A stretch of 64,000 bases of DNA from Amycolatopsis viridis (GCF_011758765.1 NZ_JAANOU010000001.1:620001-684000); one strand, 5' to 3'; counted from the first letter of the stretch, positions 15,361-24,680 are shown. The notes: generated by a model from the letters alone, not told the origin. A program made the numbers and translations.

Positions 15361-17655
15361 ATGTCCCGGCAGACCCTCGCGGAGGGCCTCGACTTCTCCG
15401 GAGGTGACTACGGCATCGTTGCCGTGGTCGCCGTCATAGCCCTGGCCGCTCTGGTCATCGGCTGGTTCCTGCTCAAGGAGGTGCTGGCCGCGGGCCAGGG
15501 CACCGCCAAGATGCAGGACATCGCCAAGGCCGTGCAGGAAGGCGCGGCCGCGTATCTCAAGCGGCAGCGCAACACCCTCTCGATCTTCGGGGTCGTGGTG
15601 TTCCTGCTGTTGCTCGCGCTGCCCGCGGACGACTGGAACGAGCGCATCGGCCGTTCCGTGTTCTTCCTCGTCGGCGCCGTGTTCTCGTTCCTCATCGGGT
15701 ACACGGGCATGTGGCTGGCGACGCGGGCCAACCTGCGTGTCGCGGCCGCCTCGCGGGAGCCGGGTGGCCGGGAGAAGGCGATGCGCGCTGCGTTCCGCAC
15801 CGGTGGTGCGGTCGGCATGTTCACCGTCGGCCTCGGCCTGTTCGGCGCCGCGGTCGTCGTGCTCGCCTACACCGGTCAGGCCCCGAAGGTGCTCGAAGGC
15901 TTCGGTTTCGGTGCCGCGCTGATCGCGATGTTCATGCGGGTCGGCGGCGGCATCTTCACCAAGGCCGCCGACGTGGGTGCCGACCTGGTCGGCAAGGTCG
16001 AGCAGAACATCCCGGAGGACGACCCGCGCAACGCGGCCACGATCGCCGACAACGTCGGTGACAACGTGGGTGACTGCGCCGGGATGGCGGCGGACCTGTT
16101 CGAGTCCTACGCGGTGACGCTGGTCGCCGCGCTGATCCTGGGCAGCACCGCCTTCGGCGTGCACGGTCTGCTGTTCCCGCTGATCGTGCCGGCCATCGGG
16201 GTGGTCACCGCGGTCATCGGCGTCTACATCACGCGGGCCCGCTCGGGTGAGAACGGCCTGGTCACGATCAACCGCTCGTTCTACATCTCCGCCGCCATCT
16301 CGGCGGTGCTGTGCGCGGTCGCGTCGTTCGTGTACCTGCCCGGGTCCTTCGCCGACTTCGGCGCGGCGCACGCCGGCGTCGCCGGCAACCCCGCGGTCAT
16401 CGCGTTCGTCGCCGTGATCATCGGCATCGTGCTGGCCGGTGTCATCCTGCGGCTGACCGGCTACTACACCGGTACCGAGCACGGGCCGGTGCGCAACGTC
16501 GGCGAGACCTCCCGCACCGGTGCGGCGACGGTCATCCTGTCCGGTATCTCGGTCGGCTTCGAGTCGGCCGTCTACACCGCGCTGGTGATCGGTGCCGCGG
16601 TGTTCGGCGCCTACCTGCTGGGCGGCACGGTCGCCCTGTTCGCGGTCGCCCTGGCCGGCACCGGCCTGCTGACCACCGTCGGTGTCATCGTCGCGATGGA
16701 CACCTTCGGCCCGGTCTCGGACAACGCGCAGGGCATCGCGGAGATGTCCGGCGAGGTCGACGAGGACGCGGCGCAGATCCTGACCGAACTGGACGCGGTC
16801 GGCAACACCACGAAGGCCATCACCAAGGGCATCGCGATCGCCACCGCGGTGCTCGCCGCGACGGCGCTGTTCGGCTCCTACCAGGACTCGATCGCCAAGG
16901 CGGTGGCCGACATCGGCGAGTCCGCGGCGGGCGTGAAGTCGTTCGTGGACACGATCGTCAGCCCGAACACGCTGGTCGGCGTGATCGTCGGTGCCGCGGT
17001 GGTCTTCCTGTTCTCCGGTCTCGCGGTCAACGCCGTGTCCCGCGCCGCGGGTGCGGTGGTGTACGAGGTGCGCCGCCAGTTCCGCGACATCCCGGGGATC
17101 ATGGAGGGCACCACGCGGCCGGAGTACGGCAAGGTCGTCGACATCGTGACCCGCGACTCGCTGCGGGAGCTGGCCACCCCCGGTCTGCTCGCGGTGTTCG
17201 CCCCGATCGCCGTCGGCTTCGGTCTCGGTACCGGTGCGCTCGCCGGTTACCTGGCCGGCGCGATCGCCACCGGCACGCTGATGGCGATCTTCCTGGCCAA
17301 CTCCGGTGGGGCGTGGGACAACGCGAAGAAGCTGGTCGAGGACGGTCACCACGGTGGCAAGGGTTCCGAGGCGCACGCCGCGACGGTCATCGGCGACACC
17401 GTCGGCGACCCGTTCAAGGACACCGCGGGCCCGGCCATCAACCCGCTGATCAAGGTGATGAACCTGGTCTCGGTGCTGATCGCGCCGGCCATCGTGCAGT
17501 TCTCGATCGGACCGGACGCCTCCGCGGGGGTCCGGATCGCGATCTCGCTGGTCGCCGTGGCGATCATCGTCGCCGCGATCGTGGTGTCGAAGCGGCGCGC
17601 GAGTGTCATGACCGACACGCCGAGCGAGGACGCCACCCCGGCGAAGACCGCCTGA
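15361..17655 (+). CDS. hppA: K(+)-insensitive pyrophosphate-energised proton pump
   Basis: A 764-residue membrane pyrophosphatase with about 16 helices. It couples hydrolysis of pyrophosphate to proton export. The substrate-binding block DNVGDNVGDCAGMAADLFESY is conserved. The sequence GNTTKAITKG has lysine at the position that separates potassium-independent (K) from potassium-dependent (A) enzymes, so this one should not need potassium. The start follows the strong Shine-Dalgarno AGGAGG by 3 nt of spacer plus; longer upstream reading is not supported. It is a single-gene unit ending in a strong terminator, divergent from the helicase. Confidence 0.96.
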   Translation: MSRQTLAEGLDFSGGDYGIVAVVAVIALAALVIGWFLLKEVLAAGQGTAKMQDIAKAVQEGAAAYLKRQRNTLSIFGVVVFLLLLALPADDWNERIGRSVFFLVGAVFSFLIGYTGMWLATRANLRVAAASREPGGREKAMRAAFRTGGAVGMFTVGLGLFGAAVVVLAYTGQAPKVLEGFGFGAALIAMFMRVGGGIFTKAADVGADLVGKVEQNIPEDDPRNAATIADNVGDNVGDCAGMAADLFESYAVTLVAALILGSTAFGVHGLLFPLIVPAIGVVTAVIGVYITRARSGENGLVTINRSFYISAAISAVLCAVASFVYLPGSFADFGAAHAGVAGNPAVIAFVAVIIGIVLAGVILRLTGYYTGTEHGPVRNVGETSRTGAATVILSGISVGFESAVYTALVIGAAVFGAYLLGGTVALFAVALAGTGLLTTVGVIVAMDTFGPVSDNAQGIAEMSGEVDEDAAQILTELDAVGNTTKAITKGIAIATAVLAATALFGSYQDSIAKAVADIGESAAGVKSFVDTIVSPNTLVGVIVGAAVVFLFSGLAVNAVSRAAGAVVYEVRRQFRDIPGIMEGTTRPEYGKVVDIVTRDSLRELATPGLLAVFAPIAVGFGLGTGALAGYLAGAIATGTLMAIFLANSGGAWDNAKKLVEDGHHGGKGSEAHAATVIGDTVGDPFKDTAGPAINPLIKVMNLVSVLIAPAIVQFSIGPDASAGVRIAISLVAVAIIVAAIVVSKRRASVMTDTPSEDATPAKTA

Positions 17656-17669
17656 TCCGCTCTGCCGAA

Positions 17670-17710
17670 GCCGGGCCCGTCACCACAGAACGTGACGGGC
17701 CCGGCTTTTT
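17670..17710 (+). terminator. Intrinsic terminator of hppA
   Basis: A perfect 14-bp stem (17670-17683 with 17692-17705), an 8-nt loop, and a run of five T at 17706-17710. Confidence 0.95.
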
Positions 17711-17787
17711 GTGCTGCCCGACGGTTGCGGTCCGCAATCGTCTCGGTACCGTCGGGTAAGAGGTTGGCGTCGACAGGAGGTGCGTGC

Positions 17788-18381
17788 GTGCGGCCCGGGC
17801 AGTCCGTGTTCCTGGTGGTGCTGACCGGGCTGTGTGTGGGCCTTTCCGGATGTGGCCGGCCACCCGCGAGCACCGACCCGGGCGGGCCGGGTCTGTCGCG
17901 GGAGCAGGTCCAGTTGCAGGACGCCGAGGCCCGCTGGGCCGACGACTACTGCGTCGCGGTCGGTTCCCTGGTCGAGAAGCTGGTGACCATGCCGAGCGTG
18001 GACCCGAGCACCCCGCAGCGTGCCGTGCGGTCGTCCAGCGAGCTGCTCGGCTCGGTGATCGACGGTCTGGACCGTGCGCTGGACGGTCTGCACACGATGC
18101 CGCCGTCGCCGGTGCCGGAGGGCGAGGCGGTGCGGGAGCGGGCTGTGTCGGACTTCCAGGGCGTGCGCGACCGGGCGGCCGCCGCCCGGCAACGGCTCGA
18201 TGCGACCGCGCCGGGCGCTATCGACGCGGCCACCCTCGGGCAGGCGAACGGGCCGCTGACCGAGGTGGCCGGTCTCGATCTGCTGGACCGTTTCGACGCC
18301 GTGCCCGAGCTGGCGACCGCGGTCGCGCACGCGCCGGTGTGCCGGCAGCTCGCCGCCCAGGTGACGGCCGCGCCGCGCTAG
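17788..18381 (+). CDS. Secreted lipoprotein of unknown function
   Basis: A 197-residue protein with a lipoprotein signal: a hydrophobic stretch and the lipobox LSGC at about residues 21-24, so the mature protein is probably attached to the outer face of the membrane. The mature part is helical, with two internal cysteines (DDYC and VCRQL) that could form a disulfide. I do not recognise the family. The GTG start has AGGAGG 7 nt upstream. The stop overlaps the convergent MerR gene by 4 bp. Confidence 0.8.
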   Translation: MRPGQSVFLVVLTGLCVGLSGCGRPPASTDPGGPGLSREQVQLQDAEARWADDYCVAVGSLVEKLVTMPSVDPSTPQRAVRSSSELLGSVIDGLDRALDGLHTMPPSPVPEGEAVRERAVSDFQGVRDRAAAARQRLDATAPGAIDAATLGQANGPLTEVAGLDLLDRFDAVPELATAVAHAPVCRQLAAQVTAAPR

Positions 18382-19139
18382 GTCATACGGCTCCGGGCGT
18401 AGGCGCCCATGGCGTCGCGCAGGTACTCGGCGAATCCGGGTTGGACGGCCTCGTACTGGTTGCGGAACCGCTCGTCGTCGCTGTAGAGGCGGCCGAGTCC
18501 GGCGTAGGACGTGGCATCCGGCGTCCAGAAGTGCTCCAGCCACGCCCGGTGCGCCGCGACGGCGTCCAGCACGCGCTCGTCGTCGGCCGGCACCCCTTCG
18601 CGGGCCAGCTCGGCCAGCCGGTCGGTCGCCCCGGCGCCCTCCCGCTTCACGGCAGCCCACTTCTCGTCCGACCAGGTCTTGCTTCGTTCGTGTGAGCGGA
18701 CGGCGTTGTCACCCCACCGTTCGGCTGCTTCCTGCGCGAGCCATTCCGCCTTCTCGGAGTGCGGCGAAAACCCCTCGAACAGTTCGTGTGCGGACATGTG
18801 TTCTCCTCCTTCCAGTTCGGCAATCGTCCGGGTGACGGTGGTGGCGAGCCGGTCCAGCCGGTCGCGCTCCGCCAGCAGCCACTTCCGGTGCAGCCGCAGC
18901 GCCTGGGCGCGGGACACCGACCCGCCGAGGATCTCCGCGATCGTGTCCAGGCCGAGGCCCAGCTCCCGCAGGAGGCGGATCTGCTGCAGCCGGATGAGCT
19001 GTTCCCGCTGGTAGAAGCGCCTCCCGCTGCTGTCGGCGTACGCCGGCGGGAGCAGCCCGATGTCGTCGTAGTGCCGCAGGGTCCGGGAGGTCACCCCGGA
19101 TGCCTTCGACACTTGTGCGATCGACAGCGGCTCGTCCAT
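18378..19139 (-). CDS. TipA-like MerR-family regulator with TipAS domain
   Basis: A 253-residue activator. The N-terminal MerR winged helix-turn-helix (SIAQVSKASGVTSRTLRHYDD, about residues 6-26) is followed by a long dimerisation helix (about 75-115) and a TipAS-type drug-binding domain (about 125-250), rich in aromatics. TipAL of Streptomyces binds thiopeptides and activates its own promoter. The start has the Shine-Dalgarno GGAGGA. Its own promoter is a classical MerR target, listed separately, so autoregulation in response to a small molecule is likely. Confidence 0.9.
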   Translation of the reverse strand: MDEPLSIAQVSKASGVTSRTLRHYDDIGLLPPAYADSSGRRFYQREQLIRLQQIRLLRELGLGLDTIAEILGGSVSRAQALRLHRKWLLAERDRLDRLATTVTRTIAELEGGEHMSAHELFEGFSPHSEKAEWLAQEAAERWGDNAVRSHERSKTWSDEKWAAVKREGAGATDRLAELAREGVPADDERVLDAVAAHRAWLEHFWTPDATSYAGLGRLYSDDERFRNQYEAVQPGFAEYLRDAMGAYARSRMT

Positions 19140-19167
19140 CTCGTCTCCTCCGTCCCCGTTGGAATCC

Positions 19168-19198
19168 ACGCTAAAGGTTGACGCTGCGTCAACTTCAA
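19168..19198 (-). promoter_or_regulatory. MerR-type promoter/operator of the TipA-like gene
   Basis: On the minus strand -35 TTGAAG (19193-19198) and -10 TAGCGT (19168-19173) are 19 bp apart, the over-long spacer that MerR activators correct by DNA twisting. The spacer holds most of the near-symmetric 17-bp palindrome GTTGACGC-A-GCGTCAAC (19177-19193). It ends about 30 nt before the start codon. Confidence 0.82.
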
Positions 19199-19243
19199 GA
19201 ACTTTTTCACCGCGACGACTCGCGGGAAATCGAACGCGTGTTC

Positions 19244-19249
19244 TACCCT
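19244..19249 (+). promoter_or_regulatory. -10 box of a probable leaderless transcript (Rv3647c-like gene)
   Basis: TACCCT lies 7 nt before the GTG start with no Shine-Dalgarno between. Confidence 0.5.
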
Positions 19250-19256
19250 GTCCGCT

Positions 19257-19859
19257 GTGGATCAAATGTCGCTCTTCTCGGCGGAGGCGAGCGGCCCGGA
19301 CATCGCCGACCTGAGCGGCGTTCTGTGCGGGCAGGGCCAGATCACCGGCTTCGCGCGCACGGCCGCTCGCCTCACCGTGGAGGTCGACGAGGCGTGGCGC
19401 GCGAGGGTGCTGGCCGCGGAGTTCGGCAGGCGCGGGGTGTCGGCCGAGCCGACCCGCACCGAGGACGGCAGACCGATGATCCGCACCGCCTTCCGGCGCG
19501 ATCTGATCGGGCTCGCGCGGGCCTGGCTGGGCGAGGCGGGGACGGGGAAGACGCTGCCGGGCCGGTTCCGGCTCACCGGGGCGGCTCTGCGGCTGTGGGC
19601 GCTGGCGTCGGGCCGGCCGGGTGTGCAGGGGTACCTGCTGGCCGTCGACGAGCGGGCGCCGGACACCCACGAACCGCTCGCCGAGGCGTTTCGCCAGCTC
19701 GGCCTGCCCGCGCAGCTGGTCGGCCCGAAGGGTGGCGGCCCGGCGGTGCGGGTCAACGGGCGGCGGCGGCTCGCGACGCTGGCCGAGCTGATCGGCATGC
19801 CGCCGCCGGGCGCCGAGCCGGTGTGGCCGCAGCACGCACCGGCTCGGCAGGCGGTGTGA
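19257..19859 (+). CDS. Conserved hypothetical protein (Rv3647c-like), possible duplicated LAGLIDADG-type fold
   Basis: A 200-residue protein whose position just before topA matches Rv3647c. Its two halves look like repeats: LSGVLCGQGQITGFA followed by strands and helices, and again LTGAALRLWALASGRPGV with a similar pattern ending in LATLAELIGMPP. This recalls the duplicated LAGLIDADG-like domain of WhiA-type proteins without nuclease residues. That resemblance is inference from pattern only. No helix-turn-helix tail as in WhiA is present. The function is unknown; a DNA-binding role is a reasonable guess. Confidence 0.72.
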   Translation: MDQMSLFSAEASGPDIADLSGVLCGQGQITGFARTAARLTVEVDEAWRARVLAAEFGRRGVSAEPTRTEDGRPMIRTAFRRDLIGLARAWLGEAGTGKTLPGRFRLTGAALRLWALASGRPGVQGYLLAVDERAPDTHEPLAEAFRQLGLPAQLVGPKGGGPAVRVNGRRRLATLAELIGMPPPGAEPVWPQHAPARQAV

Positions 19860-20699
19860 TCAGGCGGGAACGGGCAGCGGCAGCGCGGCCGGCTTGGGCA
19901 GCCGGCAGCCGTCCCGGACGAGGCTGAGCTGGTTGTTCCGGGTGAAGCAGGCCGGGATGCGGTAGGTTTGCTGGCCGTAGGTCAGGCCCTGCTGGGCGAA
20001 GACCTCGCCGTTTTCGTCGACCTCGCACGGGTTGTCGAACGTGCAGGCTTCGCCCCTGTCGTTGCCCGTGTTGTGGATTCCGACGATCTCGCCGCTGCCC
20101 TCGTCGACGACCGGGGCACCGGAGGTGCCGTGGATCGTGTTGCAGCCCGGCGCGTACCGGATCGAGTCCTTCCACGTCCAGCCGCCTTCGTGCACCGAGT
20201 ACACGATGCGGTCGATCGAGCAGTGCCAGGTGCGGGTGAAGAAGCCGGAGACGATGCTGACCGGGGTGCCGACGTTCGCCGGTGCGGCGGCGAGCGTCAG
20301 CGGGTGGCCGCCGAGTTCCCGGGCGATCTCGCGGTAGGACGCATCGAGGGCGTAGAGCGCGATGTCGGTGTCGGTCATCGTCGCGTACACGACCTTGGAC
20401 GCGTGCAGCAGGCCGAGCTGGTGACCGTCCGCGCCGAGCAGTGCCATCTCGCGGCGGACCGGCTGGTTGACCACCACTTCGCCGGGATCGGGCATACCGG
20501 ACTCCAGGCAGTGCCCGTTGGTGAGGACCAGCGCCCGGTCCAGATCGCTCGACTGGGGCAACCGGACGAGTGAACCGGAGCAGTTGCTGAGCTTGACGAT
20601 GCCGTTGTAGCCGCCGGCTGCGGCGGAGGCGGTGACGGCCCCGGCCAGGCCGGGCACGAGGAGCAGGACGGCCAGTACGGCGAGCAGGCGGCGCAACAT
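19860..20699 (-). CDS. Secreted trypsin-like serine protease (S1 family)
   Basis: A 279-residue protein with a Sec signal peptide (residues 1-28). The catalytic triad is visible: histidine in LTNGHCL, aspartate in DTDIALY and serine in GTSGAPVV. Several cysteines (NGHC, WHC, PGC, FDNPC, EAC, CFT, DGC) can form disulfides. It should act outside the cell. The ATG at 20699 is preferred over in-frame ATGs 57-60 nt upstream, because the signal peptide begins there and a TACGCT box lies 7 nt before it. Substrate unknown. It ends directly next to the Rv3647c-like gene, tail to tail. Confidence 0.88.
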   Translation of the reverse strand: MLRRLLAVLAVLLLVPGLAGAVTASAAAGGYNGIVKLSNCSGSLVRLPQSSDLDRALVLTNGHCLESGMPDPGEVVVNQPVRREMALLGADGHQLGLLHASKVVYATMTDTDIALYALDASYREIARELGGHPLTLAAAPANVGTPVSIVSGFFTRTWHCSIDRIVYSVHEGGWTWKDSIRYAPGCNTIHGTSGAPVVDEGSGEIVGIHNTGNDRGEACTFDNPCEVDENGEVFAQQGLTYGQQTYRIPACFTRNNQLSLVRDGCRLPKPAALPLPVPA

Positions 20700-20706
20700 A
20701 GCGCGG

Positions 20707-20712
20707 AGCGTA
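20707..20712 (-). promoter_or_regulatory. -10 box of a probable leaderless transcript (serine protease)
   Basis: TACGCT on the minus strand, 7 nt before the ATG at 20699. It supports that start over the longer reading. Confidence 0.5.
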
Positions 20713-20934
20713 GCGGAACGGCTACGGAGAAGCCCCGGGAAGCGTGTGCCTGGCATCACGTGCTAGGTGTGGAAAGGGGACGATGCCGCACGCTGTTTCC
20801 CATCCCGGACGGGACGCGCGACGGCGTGTTACGTCACCTCGGGGGACATCACCGGCAGGCAACGTGCACACTTGCTGGTTGAACCGGCGCCGCTGCGTGG
20901 ACAGCGGCGGGATCGAAGCAGGAGAGCGGACAGC

Positions 20935-23721
20935 GTGGCTGGATCGACGAAGACGAAGAAGAACGACGCCGGGGCGAACGGCGCCGGTCGTCGACGGCTC
21001 GTGATCGTCGAGTCGCCCGCCAAGGCCCGCAAGATCGCCTCGTACCTCGGCCCGGGGTACGTGGTGGAGTCCTCGGTCGGGCACATCCGCGACCTGCCGT
21101 CGAAGGCCGAGGACGTCCCGGCCAAGTACAAGGGCGAGTCCTGGGCGAAGCTCGGCGTGAACGTCGACCACGACTTCGAGCCGCTCTACGTCGTCTCGGC
21201 GGACAAGAAGGCCAAGGTCACCGAGCTCAAGGGCCTGCTCAAGGACGTCGACGAGCTCTTCCTCGCCACCGACCCCGACCGTGAGGGCGAGGCCATCGCC
21301 TGGCACCTGCTCGAGACGCTCAAGCCGAAGGTCCCGGTGCGCCGGATGGTTTTCCACGAGGTGACCGAGCAGGCCGTGCGCGCCGCTGCCGAGGACACCC
21401 GTGAGCTGGACGGGGACCTGGTCGACGCGCAGGAGACCCGCCGCATCCTCGACCGGCTCTACGGTTACGAGGTCTCGCCGGTGCTGTGGAAGAAGGTCAT
21501 GCCGAGGCTGTCGGCGGGCCGGGTGCAGTCGGTGGCGACCCGTCTGGTGGTCGAGCGCGAGCGTGAGCGCATCAAGTTCACCTCGGCCTCCTACTGGGAC
21601 ATCTCGGCCACGATGTCGAGCGCGGACGCTGGTCCCGACGACCCGCGCCAGTTCCCGGCGCGGCTGGTGTCGGTCGACGGCGCTCGCCTGGCCACCGGCA
21701 AGGACTTCGACGCTTCGGGGCAGCTGAAGGCGAACGCCCAGGACGTCCGGGTGCTCGACGAGGCCGGCGCGCGGGCACTGGCCGAGGGCCTGCACCAGCG
21801 GGACTTCACGGTCACCAGCGTCGAGGAGAAGCCGTACACGCGGCGCCCGTACGCACCGTTCATGACCTCGACGCTGCAGCAGGAGGCCGGCCGCAAGCTG
21901 CGCTTCAACGCCGAGACCACGATGCAGATCGCGCAGCGGCTGTACCAGAACGGCTACATCACCTACATGCGTACCGACTCCACGACGCTGTCGGAGTCGG
22001 CGCTGGCGGCGGCGCGCAGCCAGGCGACCGAGCTGTACGGCGCGGACCACGTCTCGCCGACCCCGCGGCAGTACACCCGCAAGGTCAAGAACGCGCAGGA
22101 GGCCCACGAGGCGATCCGGCCGGCCGGTGAGGTGTTCCGGACGCCGGGCCAGGTCGCGGGCGAGCTGCAGGCCGACGAGTTCCGGCTGTACGAGCTGATC
22201 TGGCAGCGCACGATCGCCTCGCAGATGGCCGACGCGAAGGGCACCACGATCTCGGTGCGGATCACCGGCACGTCGAGCACCGGGGAGGAGTGCACCTTCG
22301 CTTCGTCCGGGCGGACGATCACCTTCGCCGGTTTCCTCAAGGCCTACGTCGAGGCGGTGGACGCGGACTCCGGTGCCGAGGCCGATGACAAGCAGAGCCG
22401 CCTGCCGCAGCTGGTCAAGGACCAGCCGCTGACCGCGGGTGAGCTGTCCCCGGACGGCCACGCGACCACGCCGCCGGCGCGCTACAACGAGCCCAGCCTG
22501 GTCAGCAAGCTGGAGGAGCTGGGCATCGGCCGCCCGTCGACGTACGCGTCGATCATCAAGACCATCCAGGACCGCGGCTACGTGTGGAAGAAGGGGTCGG
22601 CGCTGGTCCCGTCGTGGGTCGCCTTCGCCGTGGTCGGGCTGCTGGAGCGCCACTTCGAGCGGCTGGTGGACTACGACTTCACCGCGGCGATGGAGGACGA
22701 GCTCGACCGCATCGCGGCCGGGAACGAGCAGCGCACCCGCTGGCTGTCGCGGTTCTACTTCGGCGGCGAGCAGGGCGTAGACGGCTCGGTCGGACGCCTG
22801 GGCGGCTTGAAGAAGCTGGTCAGCGGCGGTGTGGAGGACATCGACCCGCGCGAGATCAACTCCATCCCGATGTTCGAGGACCAGGACGGCCGCACGGTGT
22901 ACGTGCGGGTTGGCCGGTACGGCCCGTACATCGAGCGCGAGGTGGACGGGAAGCCCCAGCGCGCGAACCTGCCCGAGGACCTCCCGCCGGACGAGCTGAC
23001 CCCGGAGATCGCGGAGAAGCTGTTCGCGACGCCGCAGGAGGGCCGGTCGCTGGGCGTGGACCCGGTCACCGGGCACGAGATCGTCGCCAAGGAGGGCCGC
23101 TTCGGGCCGTACGTGACCGAGGTGCTGCCCGAGCCCGAGGAGGCCGAGGGCGGCAAGAAGACCAGCAAGGCGAAGAAGCCGAAGCCGCGCACCGGCTCGC
23201 TGTTCCAGTCGATGAACATCCAGACGGTGACCCTGGACGACGCGCTCAAGCTGTTGTCGCTGCCGCGTGTGGTGGGCAAGGACCCGGAGTCGGGTGAGGA
23301 GATCACCGCCCAGAACGGCCGCTACGGGCCGTACCTGAAGAAGGGCACCGACTCGCGGTCGCTGTCGAGCGAGGACCAGATCTTCTCGATCACGCTCGAC
23401 GAGGCGCTGAAGATCTACGCCGAGCCGAAGCAGCGCGGGCGTCGTGGCCCGGCCAAGCCGCCGCTGAAGGAGCTGGGCGAGGACCCGGTGTCGAAGAAGC
23501 CGATGGTGGTCAAGGACGGCCGGTTCGGGCCGTACGTGACCGACGGGGAGTACAACGCGACCCTGCGCAAGGGCGACAGCATCGAGGGGCTGACCCCGGA
23601 GCGCGCGTCCGAGCTGCTCGCCGAGAAGCGGGCGAAGGGGCCGGCGCCGAAGAAGAAGGCGCCCGCGCGCAAGGCCCCGGCGAAGAAGGCGACCACCGCG
23701 AAGGCCGCTGCCAAGAAGTAG
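20935..23721 (+). CDS. topA: DNA topoisomerase I
   Basis: A 928-residue type IA topoisomerase that relaxes negative supercoils. The Toprim domain begins RRLVIVESPAKARKIASYL (about residues 20-38) and contains the DPDREGEA acid motif. The catalytic tyrosine is in YITYMRTDS (about residue 343). The C-terminus has several topoisomerase I repeats around GRYGPYI, GRFGPYV, GRYGPYL and GRFGPYV, then a Lys/Ala-rich tail of about 25 residues typical of actinobacterial TopA and used for DNA contact. The GTG start has GGAGAG 8 nt upstream. Confidence 0.97.
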   Translation: MAGSTKTKKNDAGANGAGRRRLVIVESPAKARKIASYLGPGYVVESSVGHIRDLPSKAEDVPAKYKGESWAKLGVNVDHDFEPLYVVSADKKAKVTELKGLLKDVDELFLATDPDREGEAIAWHLLETLKPKVPVRRMVFHEVTEQAVRAAAEDTRELDGDLVDAQETRRILDRLYGYEVSPVLWKKVMPRLSAGRVQSVATRLVVERERERIKFTSASYWDISATMSSADAGPDDPRQFPARLVSVDGARLATGKDFDASGQLKANAQDVRVLDEAGARALAEGLHQRDFTVTSVEEKPYTRRPYAPFMTSTLQQEAGRKLRFNAETTMQIAQRLYQNGYITYMRTDSTTLSESALAAARSQATELYGADHVSPTPRQYTRKVKNAQEAHEAIRPAGEVFRTPGQVAGELQADEFRLYELIWQRTIASQMADAKGTTISVRITGTSSTGEECTFASSGRTITFAGFLKAYVEAVDADSGAEADDKQSRLPQLVKDQPLTAGELSPDGHATTPPARYNEPSLVSKLEELGIGRPSTYASIIKTIQDRGYVWKKGSALVPSWVAFAVVGLLERHFERLVDYDFTAAMEDELDRIAAGNEQRTRWLSRFYFGGEQGVDGSVGRLGGLKKLVSGGVEDIDPREINSIPMFEDQDGRTVYVRVGRYGPYIEREVDGKPQRANLPEDLPPDELTPEIAEKLFATPQEGRSLGVDPVTGHEIVAKEGRFGPYVTEVLPEPEEAEGGKKTSKAKKPKPRTGSLFQSMNIQTVTLDDALKLLSLPRVVGKDPESGEEITAQNGRYGPYLKKGTDSRSLSSEDQIFSITLDEALKIYAEPKQRGRRGPAKPPLKELGEDPVSKKPMVVKDGRFGPYVTDGEYNATLRKGDSIEGLTPERASELLAEKRAKGPAPKKKAPARKAPAKKATTAKAAAKK

Positions 23722-23775
23722 GGCTCGAACAGCAGTTCGACCGAAATTGTCGGTGCCCGGGTGCACACTGCCCGC

Positions 23776-24570
23776 GTGACGACGATCGACGAACTGCTGA
23801 CCGAGGCCGCCCGGCCGGTGCTGGACGCGGTGCCGGAGCGGGCCAGCACCTGGGACCTGTACGCCCCGTTCGCGACGGACGAGGACGTGGAGCGGATCCG
23901 GTACCCGCTGAGCCGCTCCAGCGATCCGGCCGACCTGGTGGCCGAGGCCGAAGAGCACAACGCGTGGATGGCGCAGCTGCGGGACTCGCCGTTCGTCGAG
24001 GGCGGCGACCTGACCGACGACGCCATGCGGGCGTTCGCGCTGATGCTGCGCGGCCCGATCCGGATGGTGCTCACCGGCGTGCACAGCGGGCTGGCCGGGC
24101 CGCTGGACGTGCGGGTGTACGCCGACACGGCGGCCGGTGTGCTGTGGAGCTGGCGCCCGGACGCCACCCAGGTCGGCGGATGGGGCTTCCGCGAGCTGCG
24201 GTCGCTGTTCGACCGGGTGGTCGGGTTCGTGCCGGAGCGGCGCCGGGGCCGGTTCGGTTCGCTGATGCTGCACGCCGGCCCGTCCGGTGAGCTGACCGGG
24301 CGGGACGCCGAGCAGGCGGTGCGGGTGCGGGAGTTCCTGCGCCGCCCGCGCACCGGCACCACGGTGGTCGATCTGATGGCGTTCGACCGCCGCTGCGCCC
24401 AGTTCCCGCGCCTGGGGTACGTGGTGGTGGACAACGACCTGGGCCGCCACGTGCTGGCGACGGTCACCGAGCCGGGCGAGGGCGGGGAGCTGTTCCTGGT
24501 GCCCTCCGACCGCGACCGCCTGGCGCAGTGGATGACCGAGGCGGTCGAGGCGGCGATGACCTGTGCCTGA
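23776..24570 (+). CDS. Hypothetical protein, possibly a distant EspG-like fold
   Basis: A 264-residue cytoplasmic protein with no signal or membrane segment. I do not recognise it with confidence. The pattern of its C-terminal third (LGYVVVDNDLGRHVLATV, then LFLVPSDRDRLAQWM) resembles the end of EspG-type ESX chaperones such as the pair near hpt, but the N-terminal hallmark of those is missing. The GTG at 23776 lies 6 nt after CACACT; a GTG 15 nt upstream is also in frame. Confidence 0.6.
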   Translation: MTTIDELLTEAARPVLDAVPERASTWDLYAPFATDEDVERIRYPLSRSSDPADLVAEAEEHNAWMAQLRDSPFVEGGDLTDDAMRAFALMLRGPIRMVLTGVHSGLAGPLDVRVYADTAAGVLWSWRPDATQVGGWGFRELRSLFDRVVGFVPERRRGRFGSLMLHAGPSGELTGRDAEQAVRVREFLRRPRTGTTVVDLMAFDRRCAQFPRLGYVVVDNDLGRHVLATVTEPGEGGELFLVPSDRDRLAQWMTEAVEAAMTCA

Positions 24571-24680
24571 TCATCCGGTCGCGGACAGTGATCACCAGGT
24601 GGCCCGGATGGGCGCGTGCTCGCCGGGAATTCCCCACTACCCTGGGACGAGGTGTTTCCAGACGCACGGGAGTGGTCAGC

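Noticed and set aside
15328-17376. A 682-codon open frame antisense to hppA
   Set aside because: HppA is certain, and the reverse frame is rich in His, Asp and Arg as expected from reversed GC codons.
20722-24450. A 1242-codon open frame on the minus strand
   Set aside because: It is fully antisense to topA, whose motifs are certain. Long antisense frames are expected in high-GC DNA, and the translation is low complexity with no recognisable domain.
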